From Cronobacter muytjensii ATCC 51329 (GTDB taxonomy: Bacteria; Pseudomonadota; Gammaproteobacteria; Enterobacterales; Enterobacteriaceae), in NCBI RefSeq assembly GCF_001277195.1, contig NZ_CP012268.1:2232001-2296000 (forward strand): a stretch of DNA of 64,000 nucleotides. Reading direction: 5' to 3'. The number at the start of each line of letters is the position of its first letter. Position 1 is the first letter of the stretch. Positions 34,370 to 42,352 of this stretch are shown in pieces. The translations under genes were made by a program, and so were the position numbers. The notes under the pieces are model-generated. The model saw only the letters and a program-made list of their open reading frames with translations. It ran no database searches and had not been told where the DNA came from.

Positions 34370-35583
34370 GTTTTATCCCTCCCGTCGCGCCCGCGCTTGG
34401 TAGCAAGCGTCCAGCCTTTCGAGCCCGTCTCTCCTGGCCTGTCCTGCGTCTGATTGTCGCAGTGCCAGAGCGAGCCGCCCCACGTCACCGTGTCGCCCGG
34501 CAGGTAGTCCTGGCCGGATTTGAAAACGCCTTTATAAATCATGACCGGAACGTCAAACGATTTGGTTTCACTGCTACCGCTGGAACGGTTAACCGTCAGG
34601 GTGAAACGCCGTTGCCCGGAACGCTCAACCTCCACGCCAGCCACACCGTCAACCACACATTCCCAGCCTCGCATGCCGTGCGTTTTCTCATAGGCACGCC
34701 ACAAGCCGCCGTTATGAGTTGCATAAGAGCCGCGAGGGTAGCTTTTCCCTTCATCAATGACTGGCAGAATTTCCAGCGCCAGCGCATCGCGGCCATCTTC
34801 GCCATCCCTGCCCGGTTCAGCTGTCGGCAATGCGGCCACGGCTTCGCTAACCAGCTTTTTCACATCCGGAAGAACCGGCATTGACGCTGCGACGAGTTGC
34901 TCCAGCATGGGTTGCACGTCTTCAGATGTAAGGCTTTTGCCGTCCTGCGGTACCGGAATGGCAGCGACAGCACTGCTTACGGCCTCTTCCACCGCCTGCT
35001 TCAGTACCGCCGGATCGTAATCCTTACCGTCTTTCGGTGTTGGTAAGCCGCGGAATGCCTTGTCCACCATCTCCTGCAGCATCGGCTGTACGTCATCGGG
35101 CGTAAGGCTTTTTCCGTCCTGCGGTGCCGGAATGCCAGCGACAGCACTACTTACGGCCTCTTCCACTGCCTGCTTCAGTACCGCCGGATCGTAATCCTTA
35201 CCGTCTTTCGGTGTTGGTAAGCCGCGGAATGCCTTGTCCACCATCTCCTGCAGCATCGGCTGCACGTCATCGGGCGTCAGGCTTTTTCCGTCCTGCGGAG
35301 CCGGAATTGCGGCAACCGCATCAGTGACCATGGAGGCGATATCAGGCAGTTGAAGAACCTCAGGCGCGGGCAGAGCTGCCACAGCCTCTTCCACCATGGC
35401 GGCAAAGTCGGGTGCCGGGACGCTTTTTATTTCTTCCAGTTGCCTGGAAAGCAGGCTCAGCTTTTCATCGTATTCCTGACGCTGCTGATCAAGGCTTTTA
35501 CGAAACCCTTCACGCATTTCAGCGAGAGCGTGACTGAACTCTTCACCAAGCACCTTTATTAGCGTTAATTCGCGTTCATTCAT
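34366..35583 (-). CDS. Repeat-containing phage structural protein
   Basis: 405 residues. N-terminal coiled coil (about 1-52), then Pro-Ala-rich repeats. A 58-residue unit (IPAPQDGKSLTPDDVQPMLQ...PTPKDGKDYDPAVLKQAVEE...) occurs twice nearly identically, with a third partial degenerate copy. The C-terminal ~140 residues look like small beta modules; the last (YLPGDTVTWGGSLWHCDNQT) resembles a carbohydrate-binding type 5/12-like module. It lies between portal and connector genes. A virion surface or head-decoration protein with sugar affinity is an inference. Confidence 0.72.
   Translation of the reverse strand: MNERELTLIKVLGEEFSHALAEMREGFRKSLDQQRQEYDEKLSLLSRQLEEIKSVPAPDFAAMVEEAVAALPAPEVLQLPDIASMVTDAVAAIPAPQDGKSLTPDDVQPMLQEMVDKAFRGLPTPKDGKDYDPAVLKQAVEEAVSSAVAGIPAPQDGKSLTPDDVQPMLQEMVDKAFRGLPTPKDGKDYDPAVLKQAVEEAVSSAVAAIPVPQDGKSLTSEDVQPMLEQLVAASMPVLPDVKKLVSEAVAALPTAEPGRDGEDGRDALALEILPVIDEGKSYPRGSYATHNGGLWRAYEKTHGMRGWECVVDGVAGVEVERSGQRRFTLTVNRSSGSSETKSFDVPVMIYKGVFKSGQDYLPGDTVTWGGSLWHCDNQTQDRPGETGSKGWTLATKRGRDGRDKT
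34950..35310. repeat. Tandem 174-bp repeats inside the structural gene
   Basis: Two nearly identical in-frame 174-bp units and the start of a third, encoding the 58-residue protein repeat. The high DNA identity suggests recent duplication and potential for length variation by recombination. Confidence 0.7.
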
Positions 35584-36929
35584 TTGGTAAGCAATCCTCT
35601 GAGCATGGCTTTGGCCGCTGATTGCTCAGCGGCAGATAAAGCCTTTCCTTCCTCACTGGGGGGTTGCGATGGTGCAGAAGAACTGCTTTTGCCGAATGGA
35701 TCATCCGAGGCATCGCGGCGGGCCAGCGCGCCAAGGCTGAAGTTCTGCTGCTGAAGGTAAAGCTCATCACCACCAGTAACGGGCGGCAGGTTTTCACTGC
35801 GTCGCGCCTCATTAGGCGTCAGGATAGTATTTTTAACGCCTTCGCCCAGCGTTTTTATGCGGCGTTCGCTGTCCATACGCAGCAGCGCACTCACATCAAA
35901 CTCGGTGCCGGTATCACCTTCCAGCTCAAACGCTTCATCCAGCAGCAGCTCAATCGACTCGATAAGCGTCTGCAGGCACTGCGAGTAATACTGCTGCTCC
36001 AGCGCCTCGATATTGTCGTAGGAGGGAAGCTCGCCTATTCCGGCTTTGTAAGCCGGGACATGGAAAACCGAACAGCTGATTTTCGCGGTCATCTGAAGCT
36101 GTTCAACCATCTGAGCATCAGCTGCCGTCATAGCCGTTGGGTTGTATTTGGCGCCATTACTCAGGAGGGCTGTTTTCCCTGCGTTTTCACCCGTATATCC
36201 CGTATCCCAGTTGTTTTTCAGGATGCGGGCATTTTCCTCGCTGATGCTACCCGGCACTTCAATAACCCCGCTGGGCTTGCCGCCGTTGCGGAAGAAGAAG
36301 GCCGCATTTTCCTGAATATGGTGCCCCTGCATCGCTGCCAGGCCAGCAGCATAAATCGGTGAAAGACCGATAAGCGGATGAAAGAGGCAGTTAAACCGGT
36401 CGTGGATAATCTCTCGTGCCGGGACTGTCACCTCGGATTCAATACCGGCCATATTATCCGGGTTAATCTGGTAAAAAACCGAACCGTCATCTGCCACCAG
36501 CGGAGTGACCTTGTTCCAGTCCAGAATGCGCAGCTCCGTGACTTCCCCGCGGGTATTACGGATCTTCAGGACAACTGTATTCCCGTAGCAAAGCTTGGAG
36601 TTAAGCCAGCATTCGAAAAACTGCATCCGGTTTTGGAACGCATTCGGGCGCCTGTAAATTGCGGCAACCTTGCCATTATTGTTTTCTTTCCAGATGCCGT
36701 TTGAATCGCGGCGCATCAACCGCACAGGCATCTTTGCAATATCACTCGCAATCAGCGATATGCAGGCAAACACGGCGTGGAAGGAAAGGACGGTTTTCTC
36801 GTTTATTTCCAGGTTACGCTGCCATGCGCCGGCAAAGGGCTCACGGACAAAACTTAGCAGTGAGGTCCAGAGGCCACGGCCTGCGGGTTGCTGCAGCGCC
36901 TTTTCTTTTCTCCGGAAAGGATTCCACAT
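35580..36929 (-). CDS. Portal protein (HK97 family)
   Basis: 449 residues: FRRKEKALQQPAGRGLW start, VFACISLIASDIAKMPVRLM, the PNAFQNRMQFFECWLNSKLCYGNTVV region and the crown helices with EALEQQYYSQCLQTLIESIE, typical of Phage_portal. It forms the dodecameric DNA channel of the head. The final ~60 residues are Ser/Pro/Ala-rich (SSSAPSQPPSEEGKAL). Confidence 0.93.
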   Translation of the reverse strand: MWNPFRRKEKALQQPAGRGLWTSLLSFVREPFAGAWQRNLEINEKTVLSFHAVFACISLIASDIAKMPVRLMRRDSNGIWKENNNGKVAAIYRRPNAFQNRMQFFECWLNSKLCYGNTVVLKIRNTRGEVTELRILDWNKVTPLVADDGSVFYQINPDNMAGIESEVTVPAREIIHDRFNCLFHPLIGLSPIYAAGLAAMQGHHIQENAAFFFRNGGKPSGVIEVPGSISEENARILKNNWDTGYTGENAGKTALLSNGAKYNPTAMTAADAQMVEQLQMTAKISCSVFHVPAYKAGIGELPSYDNIEALEQQYYSQCLQTLIESIELLLDEAFELEGDTGTEFDVSALLRMDSERRIKTLGEGVKNTILTPNEARRSENLPPVTGGDELYLQQQNFSLGALARRDASDDPFGKSSSSAPSQPPSEEGKALSAAEQSAAKAMLRGLLTK

Positions 36930-37096
36930 CAGCCATTCCCCGCATTATTTTTCTTTTTCCCGCCACCAGCACGCTTTGCGCCGGTGTACTCAGCCTTGCC
37001 CAGCAGCACCAGCACCCTCGCGCACTGGTCATCCACGGTTTTTTCATCGCCGGGCTTAGAGTCATGAGTGCGCTGGAGATATCGGATTTTTGCCAT
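36929..37096 (-). CDS. 55-residue protein between capsid and portal genes
   Basis: Starts at ATG 37096 (MAKIRYLQRTHDSKPGDEKT) and ends GGGKKKNNAGNG with a TGA overlapping the portal ATG, a coupling sign. The first 38 residues look like a small folded domain (VDDQCARVLVLLGKAEY); the tail is flexible and basic. Similar short genes lie here in other HK97-type prophages; function unknown, a head assembly factor is possible. Confidence 0.7.
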   Translation of the reverse strand: MAKIRYLQRTHDSKPGDEKTVDDQCARVLVLLGKAEYTGAKRAGGGKKKNNAGNG

Positions 37097-37133
37097 GCAA
37101 AATGGCGGGGGTTCCCCCGCCCTCCTGAGTTGG

Positions 37134-39074
37134 TTAGCTGGTCTGGGTGGTGCCGTAGTTCACGCCGGAAATCACGGCGACGGCAGCGGTGCGGCGGCGC
37201 TTCCAGTTAATCCAGCGTTCGGCGCGGATAGCCACGCTGTTGGTCTGGAACATGGAAACCAGCTCGGTGCCAGTACCATTTACGCTGTCGCCGGTTGGTT
37301 CGCTCTGCATTTCGAGCGAGGCTTCGCGGGACATATCCACGGCAACGCCGCCGTCGTCAGCCAGGTAGATATCCGGCGCGTTAACCAGCACCAGCTGGCT
37401 GCCAACATACTGGGAGACGATAACCGGCAGGCCCTGGAAGGTGCCGCCCAGCAGCGTCATTTCCGGATACTCTTTCTGGCCCAGCGCGTTCTTGCGCATG
37501 GACAGCGCCAGCGCGGTAGTGCTGGACATCAGCCAGACTGCACCGTTCGGCTGCAAGTTAGCAGCGACAAACACGCCAAAAGCCGCTGCTGCGTCGTCGT
37601 CAGGGTTACCGGTGGACGGGATAGCGGCAATGCCGTTGGTAACGGAAGCCGGAGATACATTGGCAACTTCCGCCTTTGTCGGGCTGATAAAGTCAGTATC
37701 AAGACGGGCAATGACCGCTTCAGCCAGCGCGTTACGTACCAGCGCATCGGCTGCCGGGTTGGAGAAGCGGATAAGTTCGTCAGTCAGCACCGCGATTGCG
37801 GCCACTTTCGCAAAGCTGAAGGTGATCGACTCGAAGTCAAACTTCGTCAGCGGCTTCGCCTTGCCCTGCCCTACCCAGTTCGCTGACCCGCCAGAGGTCT
37901 GCGCCGGGATGCGGATGTTAAACGGCACCTGGCGCAGCGCCGGGATGTTACCCTGCCCGAAGCGGCCAATAATGGTTTGCGGTCGCAGGAATTCCACGAA
38001 ATCCTGTGCGTATTCCTGATATTCAACCAGCGCGCCAGCCCATTTCGGGTCGGTGGTGGTGCCAGCGCCGACGGCCGCCTTCAGGACATGATGCAGTTTC
38101 GCATCGTCCGGATACTGCTTACGGGCAATTTCGAGCGCTTCAGAACGGCTGCCGTTCGCGGCGGCCAGCGCCTTGGCAAAGCGGGCAAAGGCGATGCCTT
38201 TTTCCAGCTTCTGCTCTACGCGGATGATGCCCGGCGCGCTGGTTGCCACTACGTTTACGTCACCACCCGCCGCTTTGCTTACCGGTTTGGCAGTCGCAGC
38301 GAGGTTACTTTCCATGTCGCGCAGACGCTTCAGGTGCGCATCTACGGATTTGATTTCGGCGGAGGTGTTGTCGTAGCTCTCCTCTTCTTCCATATCAAGA
38401 GTACGCCCGGCTTCGGCGGCTTTCGCCATAATGTCGGAGAGAGACGCCGCCAGCGCCGAACGCTTCGCTTCAAAGCTTTTGATTTGTTCTGCGATATTCA
38501 TCGAACTGTTTCCTTTATTGGTATTGGTTTTGGGTGCTGTAGCGCCAGCGGACTGTGTTGCTTTAACCACCGGTTTCTCTTTGCCTGCCGCGGCGAGTAA
38601 CTGGCGGTCGAAGGATTTCACGGTATTGATGGAACATTCAGCGTTTGCCGGAATGGTCACTGCCGAGACTTCAAGAAGGTCCCAGGACAAAAAGCGGATA
38701 CCGCCTTCATCCAGGAAGGAATACTCAATCGGCCGGAAGCCGATAGAGAGACCGCGAACCAGCCCCGCCTTAATGGATGCCCAGGCCTCATCGAGGCGGG
38801 CGGCCAGCTGGGACGGCATATCCGGGGTGGGTTTCACCAGTTTTGCTGTGATCTCAAGCCCGCCCTTCACCATTTTTGGTGTGCAGGTGCCGATGGGTTG
38901 TGAGCGGTCATGCTGCCAGAGGAACGGCGTGTCGCTGCGGAACTTCGCGCCCTCCGGCTCCATGATGTCCCCGTCACGGTCAGGCGAAGGCGTGGAGGCG
39001 ATGCCGGTAATGATCCGCTCGTCCTCGTTCACCGCCTTAACCGTCATAAGGGTGCATGCGCGATTAAGCGTCAT
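37134..39074 (-). CDS. Prohead protease-major capsid protein fusion
   Basis: 646 residues. Residues about 1-165 are a U35/HK97-type prohead protease (ITGIASTPSPDRDGDIMEPE, PFLWQHDRSQPIG with catalytic His, EVSAVTIPANAECS with the Ser region). A linker follows, then a coiled-coil scaffold-like delta domain (about 195-270, IAEQIKSFEAKRSALAASL), and the HK97-fold capsid protein (about 290-635). In most phages these are two genes; a fusion is known in a subset and implies self-processing during head maturation. An in-frame Met near 38500 (MNIAEQIKSFEAKR) could give a separate capsid product. Confidence 0.9.
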   Translation of the reverse strand: MTLNRACTLMTVKAVNEDERIITGIASTPSPDRDGDIMEPEGAKFRSDTPFLWQHDRSQPIGTCTPKMVKGGLEITAKLVKPTPDMPSQLAARLDEAWASIKAGLVRGLSIGFRPIEYSFLDEGGIRFLSWDLLEVSAVTIPANAECSINTVKSFDRQLLAAAGKEKPVVKATQSAGATAPKTNTNKGNSSMNIAEQIKSFEAKRSALAASLSDIMAKAAEAGRTLDMEEEESYDNTSAEIKSVDAHLKRLRDMESNLAATAKPVSKAAGGDVNVVATSAPGIIRVEQKLEKGIAFARFAKALAAANGSRSEALEIARKQYPDDAKLHHVLKAAVGAGTTTDPKWAGALVEYQEYAQDFVEFLRPQTIIGRFGQGNIPALRQVPFNIRIPAQTSGGSANWVGQGKAKPLTKFDFESITFSFAKVAAIAVLTDELIRFSNPAADALVRNALAEAVIARLDTDFISPTKAEVANVSPASVTNGIAAIPSTGNPDDDAAAAFGVFVAANLQPNGAVWLMSSTTALALSMRKNALGQKEYPEMTLLGGTFQGLPVIVSQYVGSQLVLVNAPDIYLADDGGVAVDMSREASLEMQSEPTGDSVNGTGTELVSMFQTNSVAIRAERWINWKRRRTAAVAVISGVNYGTTQTS

Positions 39075-39093
39075 TTAGCTGCCTCCTGAAACG

Positions 39094-39114
39094 AAAAAAC
39101 CCGCCGTAGCGGGT
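39094..39114 (-). terminator. Hairpin between terminase and capsid genes
   Basis: ACCCGCTACGGCGGGTTTTT on the minus strand, just upstream of the protease-capsid gene. Confidence 0.7.
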
Positions 39115-39132
39115 CATTAACTGACGTAACTG

Positions 39133-40791
39133 TCATATGAAATGCACCTGGTAATCCTGCTTTTTCGCTTCAGGGTTCAGCGCCATGAGCGAAACGCTGT
39201 TGAACAGCGCCATCAGCGGGTCAATCTTTCCCTTGCCGCTGGCCTGCTTGGTAATGAGGATGGCGTTACCTTTCGGCTCCACCCGGGCATTACCCACACA
39301 CCAGGCCATCATCGGTTGCCCGCCATGGATAAGCACGCCCTCGGCAAGCTTGCGTTCGGTGGTTTTAATCGCGCCGCCCAGGCGCCAGCCCTGGCTTACG
39401 CCAACCACCGCATCGGCGGGTATTTCCGCCTCAATCAGTGCATCAAGGATTTGGCCGACGCCTGACGGGTCAATGCCTATCTTGTCGAGCAGTTCAGCAA
39501 TGTGGATGCGGCGGACGTATTCCGCCACCTCTTCGGTATCCTGCCCCATCCGCTTCACAATGGTCAGGTCGCCTGCCCTCACGAAGTCATTGAACCTGGA
39601 CTCCTCGCTTTTACGCCGCCGGATGGCTATCTCATGCGCCCAGGCATGGCACCAGCAGAGCCACTCCCGCGTCTCAGCGTCACGTCCGACTGCAGCGAAG
39701 CCCAGCAGGTCATCAAGACCGCCGCCATCAATGCCGACGGTGATCACCTCGGCGCGCCGCAGCAAATCATCAAAACTGACGCGCTGCGCCTGCTGCTCCC
39801 AGAAATCGACGCCCGCCCAGCGGTCGCTGCGCAGGTTAAGGCCAATTTCAATATTGAGATGCTTCGCCAGGAACTGCTGCAGCGTCCCGTCCGTTTTCGC
39901 CTGGTTCTTGCGGAGCTGATCCGCTATCCACTCCGCGCTGACCGAGCGGCCGATGTTCGGGTTGGTGATGTAGAAGTTTTCCGGATCGAGATAAGCCTTG
40001 CTTTCCACCATCCGTTCCGGGAACTCGTAAAGGATGCCCAGCGTTTTAGGGTCGTTTATCTTGCCGTCACGGACATTACGCCAGTAATCGAGACGTTCTT
40101 TGAAAACGCCTGCCGGCGGCTCGTCGCTCTGCGTGGTGAGAAATATCACCCATCCTTCATTACGCGAGACCTGCCCGCCTAGCGCTTCCATAAACATCGC
40201 CTCTGCATTGGCGCGCTTGCCGAACAGCCAGAGCTCGTCAACCAGAATACGGCCCGATTTCTTACCTGATACGGTGTCCGTGTCTGCGGCCACCACTTTC
40301 AGCGTATTTCGCGTCACCCGGTGCGTAATCGTGCGGATATGGTCCTGGATCTGGAACATATCAGACAGCTCATCGTCGGCGCGTATCATGCCAGCGGCAG
40401 GCTTGAAGCTGTTATCGGCAACCTCTTTGGTGGGTGCCAGAATCAGATGCTCTTCGTCCTCTCGCCAGCAGAGGATCAGCGCGGTCAGCATGATGCCCGC
40501 TGCGATGGTAGACTTGGTGTTCTTTTTCGATATCAGCAGGCCGTATTCGCGGATGAGCTGGTTGCCTGTTTCGGCGTCGTATCCGCCGAAGATGGCTTTC
40601 ACGAAGTCGAACACCCATTCTTCAGAGCACTCACCGAAAGTAGGCTTGCCCGGCAGGTCAGAAACCCGCAGTTCACGGAAGATACCCAGCGCCTGCTCCG
40701 CCTGGCCGGGAAAGATAGGCGGCGGAATAATGGACTCGCCGGCAACCAGGCGCGATTCCCAGTCCGTACAGGCTGTAGACCACTGCGCCAT
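39133..40791 (-). CDS. Terminase large subunit
   Basis: 552 residues, Terminase_1/HK97 type. The ATPase domain has an adenine/Walker A-like region (ISKKNTKSTIAAGIMLTALI) and Walker B RILVDELWLFGKR; the C-terminal nuclease has Asp residues in VITVGIDGGGLDDLLGFAAVG and later DKIGIDPSGV. It cuts and packages the phage genome into the prohead. It follows the small subunit by a few bases. Confidence 0.93.
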   Translation of the reverse strand: MAQWSTACTDWESRLVAGESIIPPPIFPGQAEQALGIFRELRVSDLPGKPTFGECSEEWVFDFVKAIFGGYDAETGNQLIREYGLLISKKNTKSTIAAGIMLTALILCWREDEEHLILAPTKEVADNSFKPAAGMIRADDELSDMFQIQDHIRTITHRVTRNTLKVVAADTDTVSGKKSGRILVDELWLFGKRANAEAMFMEALGGQVSRNEGWVIFLTTQSDEPPAGVFKERLDYWRNVRDGKINDPKTLGILYEFPERMVESKAYLDPENFYITNPNIGRSVSAEWIADQLRKNQAKTDGTLQQFLAKHLNIEIGLNLRSDRWAGVDFWEQQAQRVSFDDLLRRAEVITVGIDGGGLDDLLGFAAVGRDAETREWLCWCHAWAHEIAIRRRKSEESRFNDFVRAGDLTIVKRMGQDTEEVAEYVRRIHIAELLDKIGIDPSGVGQILDALIEAEIPADAVVGVSQGWRLGGAIKTTERKLAEGVLIHGGQPMMAWCVGNARVEPKGNAILITKQASGKGKIDPLMALFNSVSLMALNPEAKKQDYQVHFI

Positions 40792-40794
40792 AAA

Positions 40795-41292
40795 TTACCC
40801 CTTGTTGTTCACGACCAGCTTCGGCGGCGCCATCGCACCAAATTTGCTGGCCCCGGAAGCAGCTTTTGCCGCGGCGTTGCGCGCCTCCTTTTTTCCTGTT
40901 TCCCCTTTTTTGGGGTGAATATAGGGAAGCATGGCCTTCGCCGCGTCCTTTCTGACGTCAATTTCTTCAGTGGCGTCGTTCATTACGGCCATCAGAAACT
41001 TAAGCGGATCGTCGTAAGCATCAGCTGTGCCTGGCGCCAGTGGCACATCATTTTTTTCGGTAGTGTTTACCGTTGGGGTATAAACATTTTTCCGGCAGGC
41101 AGGTATGTCATCTGTCTCGATAACTTCCTTTTTTTTACGCTCAATAAACGCGATGACCTCCGGGTCTTTTGCAAGCTGCGACCCCTTGGACCGTGCGGAT
41201 TTCTCAGAATATCCCGCCTTCACTGCCGCATCTTTTTGAGACATACCGGACATCAGCGCGACAGCGAATTTACGCTTTTGCGCTGTTAACAT
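40795..41292 (-). CDS. Terminase small subunit
   Basis: 165 residues from the Met at 41292, which has GGAGGGT 6 bp upstream. The N-terminal helix-turn-helix (KRKFAVALMSGMSQKDAAVKAGYSEKSARSKGSQL) matches Terminase_2 small subunits, which recognise the packaging site. The C-terminus is Ala/Lys-rich. It lies directly before the large subunit. Confidence 0.9.
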   Translation of the reverse strand: MLTAQKRKFAVALMSGMSQKDAAVKAGYSEKSARSKGSQLAKDPEVIAFIERKKKEVIETDDIPACRKNVYTPTVNTTEKNDVPLAPGTADAYDDPLKFLMAVMNDATEEIDVRKDAAKAMLPYIHPKKGETGKKEARNAAAKAASGASKFGAMAPPKLVVNNKG

Positions 41293-41397
41293 GTTTATAC
41301 CCTCCAGAGGGGAATTTTTTCTGTGCGTGAGAGGGGGGGCGGTGTCCAGCATGATCGATGTTTACTTCCGAACATACCCCCCCGTGGCTGGCTGTCG

Positions 41398-41766
41398 TCA
41401 GAGACCCACGAAGCCCGTCCCCAGACAGCCATCAGGCACGGCATGCTTCATGGCCTCTTCATCAGGCTGACCGGCTGCCGCTTCGCGTGCCGACTTACCT
41501 GAGTGGCATTCAGTACAGAGCGTCCAAAGGTTTCGCTCTGAGTTATCGCCGCCGAACTGTAACGCGATGCGGTGATCGAGTTCGCTTTCATGCAGGTCAA
41601 CAGCGCGTGAGCACATGCAGCAGTGCCCACCGTCACGCACCCAGATTCGACGCTTAAGGCCAACGCGGGCGCTGCCGCTGATGCGCCGTTGTTCGCCGTA
41701 TACAGGCTTTATACGGCGCGTATCGATAACCTTCAGCCGTGGCTTTAACGTGGTCAGCTTAGCCAT
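41398..41766 (-). CDS. HNH endonuclease beside terminase
   Basis: 122 residues with an HNH core: paired zinc Cys in HCCMCS and CTECH, and LDHRIALQFGGDNSERNLWTL supplying the catalytic His-Asn. HK97-type phages often carry an HNH protein (gp74-like) next to terminase that stimulates cos cleavage and packaging. It overlaps the start of the upstream glycosyltransferase end by 8 bp. Confidence 0.88.
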   Translation of the reverse strand: MAKLTTLKPRLKVIDTRRIKPVYGEQRRISGSARVGLKRRIWVRDGGHCCMCSRAVDLHESELDHRIALQFGGDNSERNLWTLCTECHSGKSAREAAAGQPDEEAMKHAVPDGCLGTGFVGL

Positions 41767-42352
41767 GAAGTCTCCATGCGCGGCGGCGCTCGCGGCGCTG
41801 CTGTCTGTCGGGATGCTTTTCTACAGGCAGGCCATCAGCATGGTCCACCAGCGAACTACACGCATAAATCACCAGACCGCCGCAGGCATCACCAATCGCG
41901 TAATCAGCAGGCTTGCTCGCATCCCAGCGCGACACCACCTTCGGGATTAATTTCGGCGGTACGCTGTAGCAAACAGCATGCACCAGGCGCTGCATGGTGA
42001 TGTGGTCAGTCCTTTCGCGGTCAGCGGCGATAAGCTTTGTGGCTATCTCCAGCTGATATTGCGGAGGGCGACCGGTACCGAGATAGAAGCTGATGAGGGA
42101 ATCCGGGAAGCGGGTCAGCCATTCAGTGACAATCGTTTGAAATCCTTCTACCGGCAGCGCGTCATCCTCCAGCACCACAACGCGACAGCTTTGCTCTGCA
42201 GCCCATTGCAGCGCGCGGTAATGATTCCAGTTCGCGCCAGAGCTGTTCTCATCCACCAGCAGATAACCATCCAGTGATTCAGCAAGCTTTTTTGCCTGTT
42301 CGTGGCGGGAATGATGGGCGACTATCACGAATCTCACTTGTGTTTCCACCAT
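41759..42352 (-). CDS. Glycosyltransferase-like phage protein (197 residues)
   Basis: Contains an N-terminal beta-alpha pattern and the acidic motif RVVVLEDDALPVEGF, like the ExD/DxD metal- and sugar-nucleotide-binding site of family-25-like glycosyltransferases. It overlaps the larger glycosyltransferase by 19 bp, so the two are probably co-translated. Substrate unknown: phage DNA, virion protein or host surface polysaccharide are possible. Ends with a basic tail (RQQRRERRRAWR). Confidence 0.72.
   Translation of the reverse strand: MVETQVRFVIVAHHSRHEQAKKLAESLDGYLLVDENSSGANWNHYRALQWAAEQSCRVVVLEDDALPVEGFQTIVTEWLTRFPDSLISFYLGTGRPPQYQLEIATKLIAADRERTDHITMQRLVHAVCYSVPPKLIPKVVSRWDASKPADYAIGDACGGLVIYACSSLVDHADGLPVEKHPDRQQRRERRRAWRLHG

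Noticed and set aside
34950..35310. 174-bp repeats considered as a mobile-element duplication
   Set aside because: They are in-frame coding repeats of one structural protein with no terminal inverted repeats or transposase.
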